Counted from the stretch's first letter, positions 24,101 to 35,838 are shown. The stretch: 64,000 bases of DNA from Rhabdophis nuchalis (GCA_039707465.1 CM077645.1:62467850-62531849), one strand, 5' to 3'. Translations and numbers: made by a program. The notes: generated from the letters alone by a model not told the origin.

Positions 24101-24756
24101 GCTTCATATTTTAAAATAATTAGTGTGAATAGCCCTTTATCAGTTGGGTTGCTTCTTTGATTGTGAAATATATTTGGCTAAGCCAGGACTTTAACTGACA
24201 TAGTACATTTGGTTAACTGATTTTTCCTGAGATTTATGAATTAATAAATATTCAGAATTTGGGACTTAGTGTATGAGAACTTAATGCTAAGAATAATTTC
24301 ATATATTTCCAGCTTTCTCATTTAAAAAAAAAACTTTTGTAATAAAATTGTTTTATGGTATATCATCAGTCCAAGGGAAATTCTCTGCTTGTTCTTGTGA
24401 CTTCAAAGTGTTTCTTCAGTTGGAAGAACAACAGGCAAGTTCAGAGCGAATAGAAAGAAAAGTATTGTTTCCTGTTAACATAATTACAACTGCGGAGTTA
24501 AAGAAAGTAGTTGTTTTTGGCCAATATATTGATTAGGCTTGAAGGTCAAAAACAAAAATTAAAAAAAAATGTTCCTTCACTGAAAATAGTGATCCAGTGA
24601 CTAGAATTTAAATCCTAAAATTTATCTTTAAGACTGGGTGAACAATTCTCCAGTGCGAACTTTAATGCAAATGGGCATATGGGTACAGTTGTAATTTTAG
24701 GGTGTCAGTGGATCCTTTTCTGGTGACCATTGACTGATGTCTATCACTTAGACCAA
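21134..24756. other. Longest transposon-poor stretch in the left half
   Basis: About 3.6 kb with no recognised transposon end, no long ORF and high AT content. It could contain conserved non-coding elements; this cannot be judged without comparison. Confidence 0.5.
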
Positions 24757-25690
24757 GTCAAACTCGATTTCATTGAAGACCGCATCAGGGTTGTGTTTGA
24801 CCTCGGAAGGCCAGGACGGGCATGGCTAGGGTGGGCATGCCCAGTTTAACATCACTATTGTGGCACCTATGGTGGCGAAGTGTTAAGGAAGGACTTTCCT
24901 CATATCCCCCCCTCTCATTATAATCTCCCTCCCTCCCTCCCTCCATCTTCTACAGTGGTACCTCGGTTCACGAACGCTTCTGTTCACGAACAACTCGGTT
25001 CATGAACAGAAAAGTTCATCAAAATATGCTCCGGTTCACGAACTCCGCTTCGGTTCACGAACAGAAAAGTTCATCAAAATATGCTCCGGTTCACAAACTC
25101 CGCTTCGGTTGACAAACTCCGCCTCGGTTCACGAATAGAAAAGTTCATCAAAATATGCTCCGGTTCACAAACTCCGCTTCGGTTCACGACCAGAGTCAGT
25201 TCAAGAATTAAAACCAAAAAAAAGATCAGAACGGATTAACCGGATTTACATTAAACCCTATGGGAAACTGTGCCTCGGTTCACAACCAATTCGGTTCGCG
25301 ACCAGAGTCAGTTCACGAATTAAGTTCGTGAACCGAGGTACCACTGTATTTCCTTCCCTCTTCATTCTCCTTTCTTTTTCCTTCCTCTTTTTCCTTTCTT
25401 TTTCTTCCTTGCTCTCTTCCCATCTTTCATTCTTTGTCTTTGTCTTTGTCTTTCCTCTTTCCTTTCTCCTTTTTCCTTTATTGTCCATTCTTGCATGCGC
25501 AAATGCAAAAGGGGAAACATTTCTCCTTTTGTTTTGTTTTTTGTTTGTTTTACTTGCCCTCTGTCAGCGAAAATGGAGCTTGGGGGCTGCGCATGCAGGC
25601 TGGCACAGTGGGGCTTTTTTTTCCTGTTTCCAGAGATACCCCACAGATCTAAGCAACCCATGGGTCGGATCTATGAGTGTCCCAGCAATT
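24757..25690. mobile_element. Larger non-autonomous hAT element, right end lost, carrying a nested MITE
   Basis: The left part has AGTCAAACTCGATTTCATTG, then GACCGCATCAGGGTTGTG and GGCATGGCTAGGGTGGGCAT, as in the CAGGGGTGTCAAACTC family. A pyrimidine-rich tract follows, interrupted by the TA-flanked MITE at 24953-25346 and resuming at 25349. Then come AATGCAAAAGGGGAAA, GCGAAAATGGAGCTTGGGGG and CTGCGCATGCAGGC, which I recall as the distal interior of this family. The expected terminal GAGTTTGACACCCCTG is absent; similarity fades after CCCATGGGTCGGATCTA at about 25670. Confidence 0.6.
24953..25346. mobile_element. pogo/Tigger-like MITE, CAGTGGTACCTCGG family, nested in a hAT element
   Basis: Termini CAGTGGTACCTCGGTTCACG and GTGAACCGAGGTACCACTG with TA at 24951-24952 and 25347-25348. 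Contains three copies of a unit with AGAAAAGTTCATCAAAATAT then GCTCCGGTTCAC. Shares TTCCCATAGGGTTTAATGT-type sequence with the 20.7 kb copy in opposite orientation. Inserted in the pyrimidine-rich part of the element at 24757-25690. Confidence 0.9.
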
Positions 25691-26061
25691 ATGATATATC
25701 TGTGCATAATATTACTAGAGAAACTTTGGGGGGAAATAATAGCTTGTACTCTCCATTGACCAGTGGGAAAGGCTCTGCCATCTCATTGTTAACACTAGGA
25801 CTACCAGTTGTCTTCCCATTCTGTCTCAGAATTAGAAAGCACTTCTCACATTTTTGCCACATAATATATGGGAACCAGTGAAAGTTATGCTATAAGACAG
25901 TACTACTACCTTGGAAATGCTGGAAAATTTGTGCCTTCTTTTTTCACATTATCTTTTTTTTCTGTAAGAGTTTCAAAATACCATATGTAACTGAGAAATA
26001 ATTTAACCCATATACTCTTTAAAACCCAAGTGATAACATTTAATCAATACCTGGGAAATCC

Positions 26062-26125
26062 CAAACTTTCTCCTTTTGTTTTGTTTTTAGTTTGTTTTGC
26101 TAGCCCTCTGCCAGAGAAAACAGAG
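26062..26125. repeat. Second copy of a hAT interior segment
   Basis: TCTCCTTTTGTTTTGTTTTT, GTTTGTTTTGCTAGCCCTCT and GCCAGAGAAAA repeat the sequence at about 25527-25575 inside the element at 24757-25690, 540 bp away in the same orientation. Confidence 0.65.
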
Positions 26126-27225
26126 TGAATGAATTATCATTCACTATTTCTAGATCTTTGTTGATGTTGAATAAAGCATCTTAAAGACATTGTGATATAC
26201 CATTGAAGTAGTGAAGACATTATTCTTACCTGTTTTCATTGAGTATATTTTATTTCAGAAGTATTTATGTTGTTAATTTGATTGTAGAAATATGAATATG
26301 ATTTTAAATTAATTTATTGTTATGTTTAAAATGGGAAATGGAATTCACGAGTAGTGATCTAGTAGGTTAAAAATATTGCTCTAAGAAAAATTGTATGTAT
26401 CATTTCTGAAATAAAAACTTTCCATTAATTTTTGGACACTGTCACATCTATAAAAATGCTTATTTGCAATTATATCATTTTGAAGATGTATTATGATGGT
26501 AAAAGTGTCAATTGTCATATGGCAGAAATAGCTTGTAGCTCCTGCAAAACAGAACAAAACAAACATATAATTAGCCATTTTCCCTGCTACACCAAAATTT
26601 ACTGAGATTTACTTTATACATTCAGTGTATAAATAGTTATACAAAATGCCCTTAAAGAAAAATAATGGCTAGCAATTTTTCAACCAAATAAGACCTCATC
26701 TGTATAGTTAAGATAGCATTTAAGCTAATGTTCTGTTTCTGGCTATGTAAGCAGTATTGCACAGCTGTTCCACTTGCAGTTGGCTGGGTTGCCCTCCTTC
26801 ACCCCACGTTTTGAAATAGGCAATTTTCTGTATTAAGAGTTCACTATAAGCCAGCCAAGGACATTTTGCTATCTCAACCAGCTGCACTACATTGTCTGAG
26901 AGATTCTGGCTTCAGTATTGCCATGGATTAAATTGTAAATGCTGAGCTTAATTCATACTGAGTTTTCCTATAAGTGAGCCCAATGTTCTATTTGTATTTT
27001 TTTTTAAAGATAATATTCAGTTCTAGCATTATATACAAGCTACAAAATCAGTTGCAAGGTATATATATCTGTCCTCTGTTGTTTTTAGTTATCCAAAGTG
27101 TGTGATTGTTACAGATGTCATTTCGCATCAGGACAGCTTGTGTGAAATATTGATGCATATCTATATATAATAAAGCTTTCGCTTTATTATGTCATCCTAT
27201 GGGGGTTCCCGAAGAGTTCCCCAGA
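26126..27225. other. Unassigned; hairpin near right end
   Basis: Plain AT-rich DNA except ATAATAAAGC and GCTTTATTAT around TTTC at about 27167-27190, a perfect 10 bp stem just before the CR1 copy. Confidence 0.5.
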
Positions 27226-27901
27226 TTCTTTGACGTATGTATGTGCAGCAGCTGCCAAAAAAGCCAACACAGTTCTTGGCTGCATAAACAGAGAGATAGA
27301 GTCAAGATCACGTGAAGTGTTAATACCACTTTATAATGCCTTGATAAGGCCACACTTGGAATACTGCATTCAGTTTTGGTCACCACGATGTAGAAAAGAT
27401 GTGGAGACTCTAGAAAGAGTGCAGAGAAGAGCAACAAAGATGATTAGGGGACTGGAGACTAAACATATGAAGAACGGTTGCAGGAACTGGGTATGTCTCG
27501 TTTAATAAAAAGAAGGATTAGGGGAGACATGATAGCAGTGTTCCAATATCTCAGGGGTTGCCACAAAGAAGAGGGAGTCAAACTATTCTCCAAGGCACTT
27601 GAGGACAGAACAAGAAGCAATGGGTGGAAACTAATCAAGGAGAGAAGCAACTTAGAACTGAGGAGAAATTTCCTGACAGTTAGGACAATTAATCAGTGGA
27701 ACAGCTTGCCTCCAGAAGTTGTGAATGCCCCAACACCGCAAGTCTTCAAGAAGATGTTGGATAGCCATTTGTCTGAAATGCTATAGGGTTTCCTGCCTAG
27801 GCAGGGGGTTGGACTAGATGACCTCCAATGTCCCTTCCAACTCTGCTATTGTATTGTATTGTATTGTATTGTATTGTATTGTATTGTATTGTATTGTATT
27901 G
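27226..27901 (+). mobile_element. CR1-type LINE 3' half with pentanucleotide tail
   Basis: Frames at 27230-27465 and 27466-27786 encode the C-terminal part of a CR1 reverse transcriptase: [19 protein letters not shown], then [15 protein letters not shown], then RIRGDMIAVFQYLRG and NFLTVRTINQWNSLPPEVV. An apparent one-base deletion near 27463 shifts the frame, so it is a pseudogene. After the stop comes the typical CR1 end GGACTAGATGACCTCCAATG and a (TATTG)n tail at 27842-27901. Confidence 0.88.
27842..27901. repeat. (TATTG)n array, CR1 tail
   Basis: About twelve pentamers directly after the 3' end of the CR1 copy at 27.2-27.8 kb. Confidence 0.95.
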
Positions 27902-29310
27902 TGATGAATGTGGAACAACTGTTCAAATTGTGATTCCCTCTCCCACTCTTTTTTTCTCCCAATAATCATCCACACCTGACCACATAATGGCCTTAAACGT
28001 GGTAGGATTATTTTCTCTTGGTGAATTTCACTTGAAACCTGAGAGTTAATTTTGTGTACCCTTCTCCTTTTATTCTCCCACCAACTGTATACCTCAAAAA
28101 TATCGTGATGTAGATAACAGGGAGACAGTTTGAGGGAAATGTTACATTAATAAACTTTGACCTTTTGAAAATTATTGTTAAACTAAAAGCTAAAGCTTAT
28201 ACATTAAAGCATTAAGTATATGGGAACTGTATTTTAGAAATACCATATCCCATGAATGATTACTTTTAGTTAGTAACCTTTTTCTTCATGGCCATAACCT
28301 TTTTTTCTTCATTGTAAAACATTTCTGTCTGTTATTCTCTATTCTTATTGTCACCCTTTATCCCCAAACAAAGTCCTGAATACAGAATGAAGGAGCCAAA
28401 GGTGTGTCCTATATTGCTATGATAGAAGGTTTATTGGTAATTAACTCATTCTGATTTAGTTACTATTTTTAAAAGCTACTATAAATGGTATACACTGCTA
28501 CATATTTATATCCATGTTTTTAGACTATAAACTTGCAAATGAGAGAGTTGATTTCATACATTTAAATGAATAGAACACAGTATCTTTTCCTACTTGATGA
28601 GTTAATGATATTGAATACATTGGCGACCTCTGAGAATCAACCTTTTATCTATTTGTTTTAGATATTTATTAAAATGAATTATCAAACATGTCTAATCTAG
28701 GATAATCATAGACATCATCATGCACGACAGGTCCTATTTCTCAGATGGATAATTGTATTTGTTCACTACAATGACAACAGCATGTGAATATAAACAACAA
28801 TAATTTTGCAACCACCTTACTTTGATTATAATGAATGGTTATTATTATCTACAAATTCCTATGCCAAAAATGACATAAAATTCTGTTGTTTGTATTTCCT
28901 ATACAGTTCAGACTGAAGTCTTTCATTAGCTGGTATATTATGAAATATTCAAAATCCACAGTCAAAAATCCTATTTAATAATACAGTGCTTTGGCAACTT
29001 TTTATGGACTTAAATAATCCTAAACAATTTAGTTTCCATCTTGTTATAGAATTAAAATTTTAACAGACTCTCATTTGAGATACTTCATACAAGTGTTCTA
29101 GAGATGATTTTGGCTGTTATAATGTGGAAAAAAACAGGAGACAGATATCTGGTATGGGTGAGTCAAGTACAATCAGCTAACATCCACACCACAGTTTATT
29201 TCCAATCTTTGAAAGGTACAAATTAGTGTGTAAACACTTTCAATTACCAGATTGCCAGTTTCAGGCAAGATTTCAAGGATGATTTGTATTGATAGTCTTC
29301 TCTTAATGTC
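27902..29310. other. Unassigned intronic-type DNA
   Basis: No recognisable repeat ends or coding signal. Confidence 0.5.
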
Positions 29311-29317
29311 AGTAATG

Positions 29318-29580
29318 GCATTCCAGAGTTATGCTGGAACACCCCCCCCCCCCCCCCACACACACCGAGGGGTGTTAGGGGTGTCTTACCCACACAGTAT
29401 TTTTTTCCAGAGAGTAAGTTTAGTTAAAATTGCTCAAGGCATTCCAGAGTTATACTGGAATAGACTCACACAGACAACACAAACACACACACAAACACAG
29501 ACAGGGGTGTCTTATCCCCATAGTGTTTGTCTCCGGAGAGTAAGTCATCTGTGTACCAAGTTTGGTCGAAATTGCTCAAG
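29318..29580. repeat. Two-copy tandem duplication with C-rich and CA-rich spacers
   Basis: GGCATTCCAGAGTTATGCTG at about 29318 recurs as GGCATTCCAGAGTTATACTG at about 29436. Each is followed by a C/CA-rich run, then AGGGGTGTCTTA, then GAGAGTAAGT, and AAATTGCTCAAGG at 29427 and 29569. Unit about 120-140 bp. Likely part of an unidentified interspersed repeat. Confidence 0.75.
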
Positions 29581-30004
29581 GTGAAAAGAAGATAAAATAT
29601 AGATAGAAATAGAAATATATATAACCGCTATGGGTTAGATTTTAACTGTCTGCCTCTGAGATTACATCATAATCTACTTTCATGAATCATTTCTAATTTT
29701 CAAACCTATAAATTTGAAAAAAAATATTTAGCAAAAAGTCAGTGAATGGTTTCCAGTCACTGATAAATCTAATTGATTTTTCTCAAATCAAACATAATAG
29801 AATTCAGAGATGTCTAGTTTTTTTTAATGTCCACCATGATAACATAACATTCACTTTGTTCATGTTTCCAACATAAATTTGAGGTATCTTTATACATTAT
29901 GGACATTGTTTCTGGAATCATATGTCAACAATACATCATTTTATAAAAAATATTTTTTAGAGTTAACAACAATGTTAATTTCAGCAATTACATGTTCATC
30001 ATTT

Positions 30005-30500
30005 GTAAATGTATAATTCAACTTCAACATCTTTTTCAGTTCAATTCCTAATGTCCTGTTATCTACCTTAAATCTTTCTCTTAACTATACATATAAAAAC
30101 TATTGAAAACTAAATCTCCCTGCAGATAATTGGACTTTTGATTTCATCTTATATTCTTCATGTTCCTGCTATAACAATGCTCTTTTTCTACTGTTTCTTT
30201 TCTGCGAAATGCTACTTGTATTAGGCCCTTAAAAGCATTTTTGGACATAGTCTGGATTTTATCTGTTTCATATACTCAATATGGAATGTCTAATATAATG
30301 ATTCTTAAAATCTACATTAATTTTTGTACCCCGTAGAAAATGAATGTCCAATCATGCCCTTCTAATTCTAAAACGTTATACTTCTCAGCAAAAACTACTC
30401 TTTTGTCTAGACTGAACAGCAGGCTGTAAATACAATTTCAAATCAGGCAGTCCCAATCCTCCTCATTGCTCCTGGGTCATTCTGGTCCCGAGAAAAACAA
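30005..30500 (-). mobile_element. L1-like LINE ORF2 fragment
   Basis: Minus-strand reading of 30421-30462 gives GGLGLPDLKLYLQP, the C-terminal GG.G.P.LK.Y motif of L1 ORF2. The flanking sequence on its downstream side (lower coordinates) shows similar composition but frames are broken and I could not place further motifs. Boundaries are approximate. Confidence 0.6.
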
Positions 30501-30906
30501 TTCACAATGCTTTCTGATTTCATAATAATACTGTATTGACATATTCTATTTATTCATGCAAGAACTTATTCAGGCAGACAGCAACGGACATTCTTTTAAA
30601 GAGAAAAGCGATTTGACAATGGAAGACAACAAACCTGATAGGAATGGGAATACATTGTATAAATTAACTTTGTATCTATATTTGATTGTGGAATACCACA
30701 ATCTTCTTGGCTTCTGACTGGCTGTTGATAAGAAAGATTAGATTTGTCTTTCTTCTTTTCTTTCTCTTTCTCTTGCTGTAATAGATTGGCTGGATGCCCT
30801 ACTAATTTATTTAAAGACATTAAACATTTCTGTTTCTATTGTTGAGAATCTAGAGAACGTCCAAATAATTTCCAGCTTTACCTCACTGGCCGTAGTGATT
30901 GTTGTA

Positions 30907-31139
30907 CAGGTAGTCCTGAACGTACAACATTCATTTATCAACCATTTGAAGTTACAACGGCACTGGAAAGCGATTTATATCTGTTTTTTGCATAACCATT
31001 GCAACACTCCCATGGTCACATGATCAAAATTCGGATGCTTAAACAAATGGCTCATATTTATGATGGTTGCAGTGTCCCAGGGTCATGTGATCTCTTTTTT
31101 TGACCTTCTACCAAGCAAAGTCAATGGGGAATCCAGATT
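30907..31139. mobile_element. MITE of the CAGGTAGTCCTCGAC family, truncated
   Basis: Begins CAGGTAGTCCTGAACGTACA after TA at 30905-30906 and runs through CAACGGCACTGGAAAGCGAT and CCCAGGGTCATGTGATCTC in inverse orientation to the 35.8 kb copy. It is cut at about 31139 by the hAT element. Confidence 0.78.
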
Positions 31140-31650
31140 TGGTGATGGCGAACCTTTTTCGCCTCGGGTGCCAAAAGCACACACACTCGTGTTATTGTGC
31201 ACGCTCGTGTGCCCACCCCATAATTTAATGCCTCCCATGGCGTGTCCCCTGAGAATGCATGTGTGACACCCCCTGCTGTCTAGCGCATGTACACGCAGCT
31301 TTTTTGGAGCCCGGGGAGGGCAAAAATGGCCATTTTCTGACTTCCAGTGGGCCCAGTACGTCACTTTTTCACCCTCCCAAGGCTCCAGAAGCTTTCTAGG
31401 ATGCTGGAGAGGGTGGAAAAAGGTCCAACACAAACCAGAAGTTCAGGAATGGACTTCCAGGTTGCCCGTTGGGCCATTTTTCTCCCTCTGGAGGCTTCAG
31501 GAGGGCAAAAAATGGCTGAAAATCAAGGCTGAAAATCAGCTGGCCAGCATGCTCATGTACGCTGGAGCTGACAGGGCAACGCCTCGCGTGCCCTCAGAAA
31601 TGGCTTCGCGTGCCACCTGTGGCACCTGTGCCATAGGTCTGCCATTATGG
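31140..31650. mobile_element. hAT-type MITE, CAGTGATGGC family
   Basis: Left end TGGTGATGGCGAACC, right end CATAGGTCTGCCATTATGG; ends are approximate and no clear target duplication is visible. The left edge lies in a MITE of the CAGGTAGTCC family (30907-31139) that does not resume on the right, so a deletion accompanied or followed insertion. Confidence 0.75.
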
Positions 31651-32002
31651 GTCTAGGGCTATCTGTACTGCTATACAGCACTTAGGAACTGTGATCATCT
31701 TTCCTTAGTCAGTTAGGACTCTTTCTTCCCAACCAGCAAAATAATATGAAAACTGATAGATAATCCATGCCCCATTCTCATACTTCACTGTTATCTCTCT
31801 GGAGTAACAAAAGAAGTGAGAAGAAAGCAAACTGGTCTTTGATGACAAACGGCAAGGCCATTCTTCCCTTTGATGGAAAGGATGGAAGGAAACAAACATC
31901 TTATAATGAAGCTGGGGAGCACTGAGTGTTACGCTATCACTTCTATTAGAGTAGACCTAGATCTCATGAATCTGTAGGATGCATGTGCCTGATGTTCAGA
32001 TA

Positions 32003-32228
32003 CAGGTAGTCCTTGACTTACAATTATAATTGAGCCCAAAATTTCACGAGCCCTGGAACACTGCAGCTATCATAAACATGAGTCAGTTGTCAAGCGTCTG
32101 AATTTTGATCACATGACCATGGGAATGCGGCAGTGGTGGTGTGATAAAAGATGTTAAGTCACTTTTTTCAGTGCAGTTGTAACTTTGAACTGTCACTAAA
32201 CTAAAGATTGCAAACTGAGGTCCACCTG
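32003..32228. mobile_element. TA-flanked MITE, CAGGTAGTCCTCGAC family, deletion copy
   Basis: Starts CAGGTAGTCCTTGACTTACA and ends GAGGTCCACCTG with TA on both sides (32001-32002, 32229-32230). Compared with the copy at 35.8 kb it has lost about 140 bp of the interior: AATTGAGCCCAAAATTTC joins directly to the ACACTGCAGCTATCATAAAC region. Confidence 0.85.
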
Positions 32229-32230
32229 TA

Positions 32231-33040
32231 ATCACAAATGGCTTGATGTGATAAGAACATATGCTGTATTTTCACTCACCATATTTTTTTAAAATTGTGT
32301 CTCTTTAATCTTTTGCATTTCAAGAACACAAAAGAGGGTAAACATGGGCATGATTTTGAGGCGCTTGTTCTGAATTCCCACTGTTTTCTGTAGTCAGAAT
32401 ACTTGAAACATTTCATTTTTTTCCTGCATAACACTGAACACTTGAATTGTTTTGTGGGTGTGTTCCATCAGAATGCAGGTTTGTTCTGAGTTTGAAACAA
32501 AATATTTCCCATTTTGTTTACACCCTTCCAACATCTTATCTAACACTCTTCAAGCATTTGAGAAAACCAAATAGGTTAGCATAGAATACATTAACATACT
32601 TATCTTTGTCCCTTTGTGAATGGTCACATTAAGCCTAAGCACAGATTCCTTTTTGTATTAAAACAAATACATGTAGTATTAGTAATGGTGTATGGTACTT
32701 TATGCCTAAGAGCTTAGTTTGGATTGAGGTTCAGCTCACTCATCAAAGCCAGGAAATACAGTACATTGTCCGAGCAAAGCTGTCATTTGGGCCATCAAAA
32801 ATAAAAACATTCAGGTTCCTGGACAGCAATTGAAGAGAAGGAGAAGACAAGGAAGAGAAGGTTTGTCCCACAGCTTAACAGTAGACCAAACTCCCTCAGG
32901 ATCTCTCCTTTTCACAGTCATTTCCAATCCAGAATACATGCACTGGAGGGGAGAGTGATGGTGTAGTAACAGCAACAGCATCCTTCTGTCTTTCATTTCT
33001 TCCTCCTTCTATTTGCCTCTATTTCAACTAGCTATCATGA
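32231..33040. other. Unassigned intronic-type DNA
   Basis: No transposon ends or gene features found between the flanking MITEs. Confidence 0.5.
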
Positions 33041-33048
33041 CCTTAGAG

Positions 33049-33173
33049 CAGGGGTCTCCAACCTTTGCAACTTTAAGTCTGAAGGACTTCAGCTTCTAGA
33101 CTTCCCCAGCCAGCTTTGCTTTCTGGGAGCTGAAGTCCTTCAGACTTAAAGTTGCAAAGGTTGGAGACCCCTG
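33049..33173. mobile_element. Palindromic hAT-type MITE, related to the copy at 19.4 kb
   Basis: Begins CAGGGGTCTCCAACCTTTGC and ends with its reverse complement; the arms read inward through AACTTTAAGTCTGAAGGACT with a few mismatches near the centre. Flanks ccttagag (33041-33048) and tcttagag (33174-33181) form an 8 bp duplication with one mismatch. It shares CAACTTTAAG and GACTTCA with the 19.4 kb element. Confidence 0.9.
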
Positions 33174-33765
33174 TCTTAGAGGACCATTTTTTCCCTTTTA
33201 GTTTGAAGACAAGGGGAGCCTAAGTCTCTTGTGCCAACAAGCCCTAAAGTAGCCCCCTTTTCATGCCTTCACTGTTTGCCTGTCCCTGGTACCCTAAAAG
33301 CCTATCGTAATATTTTCTTCGGGGAATCCTTTAGTTCTAGGTGTACTATTTTAAGTATGTACAGAATTCAGCTCAGGCAATTTATTTCAAATGCAGTCAA
33401 ATTCAGTTCATATAAAGAAGCAAGCAACTAAACTTAATTGGGCAACTAATTTGACTTAAATATTTAATATTGCTTTTATTAGTTTTTCAAATGCATAGAA
33501 GTAAGATTTGTATTATATAATGCTGCTTGTCATTTTTATTTGCTTTGTTTAATTAGTATTATTATAGGTTGAAAGAAAAACATAAATTAGTTTGGAGGGT
33601 ATACATTGTGGCTTACGGAATAACTTGTAATATCGGATAGGAGACAGATTGGTTGAACCAGGAGAAGAATCAAATGGAGAATTAGTGCAGAGTCCTTAAG
33701 AGGGTAGAAAGGGCAAAGTCCAACCCATCTTAATGTTGTTGAATCTTATTTAATATCACCTAGCT

Positions 33766-34231
33766 CTGGGATGGCGAATCTATGGCACGCTTGCACAGGT
33801 GGCAAACGGACCCATTTGTCAGGGCAAATGAGGCATTGCCCTTTCAGCTGGCCAGCATGCATGCACGTGCTGGCCAGCTGAGTTCAGTCTTTTTTAAAGC
33901 CATTTTTCACCCTCCCCAGGTTCCAGAGGCTTCCGGTTTGCTCATAGAGTCACTTCCAGTTTGCTCATAGAGTCTTCTTTTGCTCTCCGGAGGCTTCAGG
34001 GAAGCCTCCTGGAGGTCCCTGAAGCCTCTGGGGGGCGGGGGAGCTTTCCCCCCCCCCGTCCTCAGGCTCCTATAAAGCCTCTGGGGCCTGGGGAGGGAGA
34101 AAAAAGCATGCAAAAAATGGGGAGAGCACCTGCTATGCGTGCAGGCACATTGCATTATGGGTGCAGCATGCCTGCATATGACCCCCCTGCGCTCCCCCCC
34201 ACTTATGGCACGCGAAAATGTTTGCCATCTG
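33766..34231. mobile_element. hAT-type MITE, CAGTGATGGC family, perfect TSD
   Basis: Starts CTGGGATGGCGAATCTATGG and ends TTTGCCATCTG. Identical 8 bp flanks acctagct at 33758-33765 and 34232-34239. Interior has CTCATAGAGTC twice (about 33941 and 33966) and the GC-rich TGGAGG...CTTCAGG hairpin. Confidence 0.88.
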
Positions 34232-34688
34232 ACCTAGCTGCAACAAACATTAGTCTGAGGATACCCCTAAGTATAGGCTTGAGCAATAAAACAGCTAATT
34301 GAACTCTTTGTGTGTGAGTCTGATTGTTCGTGCTTGCCATTGGAGTTTCTGACAATCTGTGTCTAGTGTTACTCTTTAAGTTACAAAGTTGCACTAACAC
34401 CGGTGTAATAATGTTTTCTGATATTCAGACATTATTCTTCATGTTTAAGTAATCAGAGAAGGGACTGTGCTTAGACATCTGCAGACACTATTAGTAATAA
34501 CTCCATTTGACTACAGTACAAATACACAGGAAAGCTAAAGGCTGAAAGATCTTGTTCCCAGGACAGATTCAGAGAGCTTGTTCCATGATATAAGTTTTCA
34601 GGTGATACTTAGTTGCTGTGCTCTTTGTTTAGAAAAATGTTATATGCATGTATACAAAGAATATTTGATAATTGTGAAATATGATATA

Positions 34689-34915
34689 CAGTGATCCCTC
34701 GTTTTTCGCGGCTTCATGTTTCGCGGCTTCAGTGCTTCGCGGGTTTTTCAAAAATACAGGGGGGGAAATGCATCGGTAGGAGGCAAGCGCCCCCTAGTGC
34801 TTGCTTTAAACGATGTCCACCAACTCAAGTTTCCGGTGCGAATCCTACTTCGCGGTTTTTCAGTTTTCGCGGAAGGTTCCGGTCCCCATTAACCGCGAAA
34901 AACGAGGGATCACTG
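34689..34915. mobile_element. pogo/Tigger-like MITE, CAGTGATCCCTCG family
   Basis: Termini CAGTGATCCCTCGTTTTTCG and its reverse complement, CGAAAAACGAGGGATCACTG, with TA at 34687-34688 and 34916-34917. The interior contains repeated TTTCGCGG(C/G) motifs. 227 bp. A different family from the CAGTGGTACC elements though ends are similar in style. Confidence 0.88.
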
Positions 34916-34917
34916 TA

Positions 34918-35838
34918 TGTGCTTTTTCTAACATATTCAGAACTAGGCAGTGACATAACACACTGGTTGCCAGCTAATTTTATAAATGATAACTTATACA
35001 TTAATGCATTACTTCGCTTTGAAGCCTTAACATTCAAGGTTGCCCTACTGAATTGCCTTTGGCTTTTGTGTATCAGAATTCAAGTTCTACAGCAAAGACA
35101 GATGCAAATAAATGTGATTTTAGGGAAGAGCACCAAAATAATATCTGAGAAAATACAGTTTCACACAGTAATTAGCAGAGCAAATGAAAGTGACCACAAT
35201 TTATTTTGATTAAAAGAAGCTTTCAACAATTTTTATATGTAAGCAAGGTTGCCTTCTCAAGATTCTGACTCTTGATATTGACCTTATCACATTATATCAG
35301 TGTTGTTAATTCTCCAGATTCTGTCACATAGGATTTCTGTCAGCTACAATGTTTGGGATTTCTAACCACGAAGAAGAAAAATTCCATACAATCCATGCCA
35401 TCTTCTCCTTTTATTATGGTTACTTTTGCTGCTATTACAAATTAATTTGTATCTTTTCTTCTAATTGCTTTTCTACCACTGAAATATCTAATACTTCCTG
35501 GACAAATAATATGGAAAGATGGAGAAGATTATTTAGCTTTTTTTTTCTAATAAGTTTCAATGGAATAACAACAACACATTGTTTGAAACTATAGCCATAC
35601 TAATTCTCCTATATAGATATGAGAAGTAAATAGATGTGTGTGAGTGGGCATAGATCAGTAAGGAATAGTGCATATTTTAAGAAGAAATAGCACCTTCAAC
35701 ATGACTTTCACTTTCCCTCTTCTAATTTTTTTCCCATGTGAAAACAAATGTAAGACACTATAATTTTTAATAAAAAGACGTAAGCTTTGAACTAGCTGTT
35801 TTCAACCTATGCTCCTAATAGCTTATCTCTAAGAAATG
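34918..35838. other. Unassigned intronic-type DNA
   Basis: Between two MITEs; the open frame starting in the left MITE (34691-35209) runs out into this DNA and has no protein similarity I recognise. Confidence 0.5.

Noticed and set aside
25328..25881. Several overlapping frames rich in F/L/S or K/R/E
   Set aside because: They arise from the pyrimidine-rich tract of a hAT element; strand-complementary frames give lysine/glutamate runs.
29318..29580. Possible LTR pair
   Set aside because: The two copies are adjacent and short, with no primer binding site, polypurine tract or internal coding region between them.
34691..35209. 172-codon plus-strand frame
   Set aside because: Its first 75 codons are the CAGTGATCCC MITE; the rest is ordinary intronic DNA.
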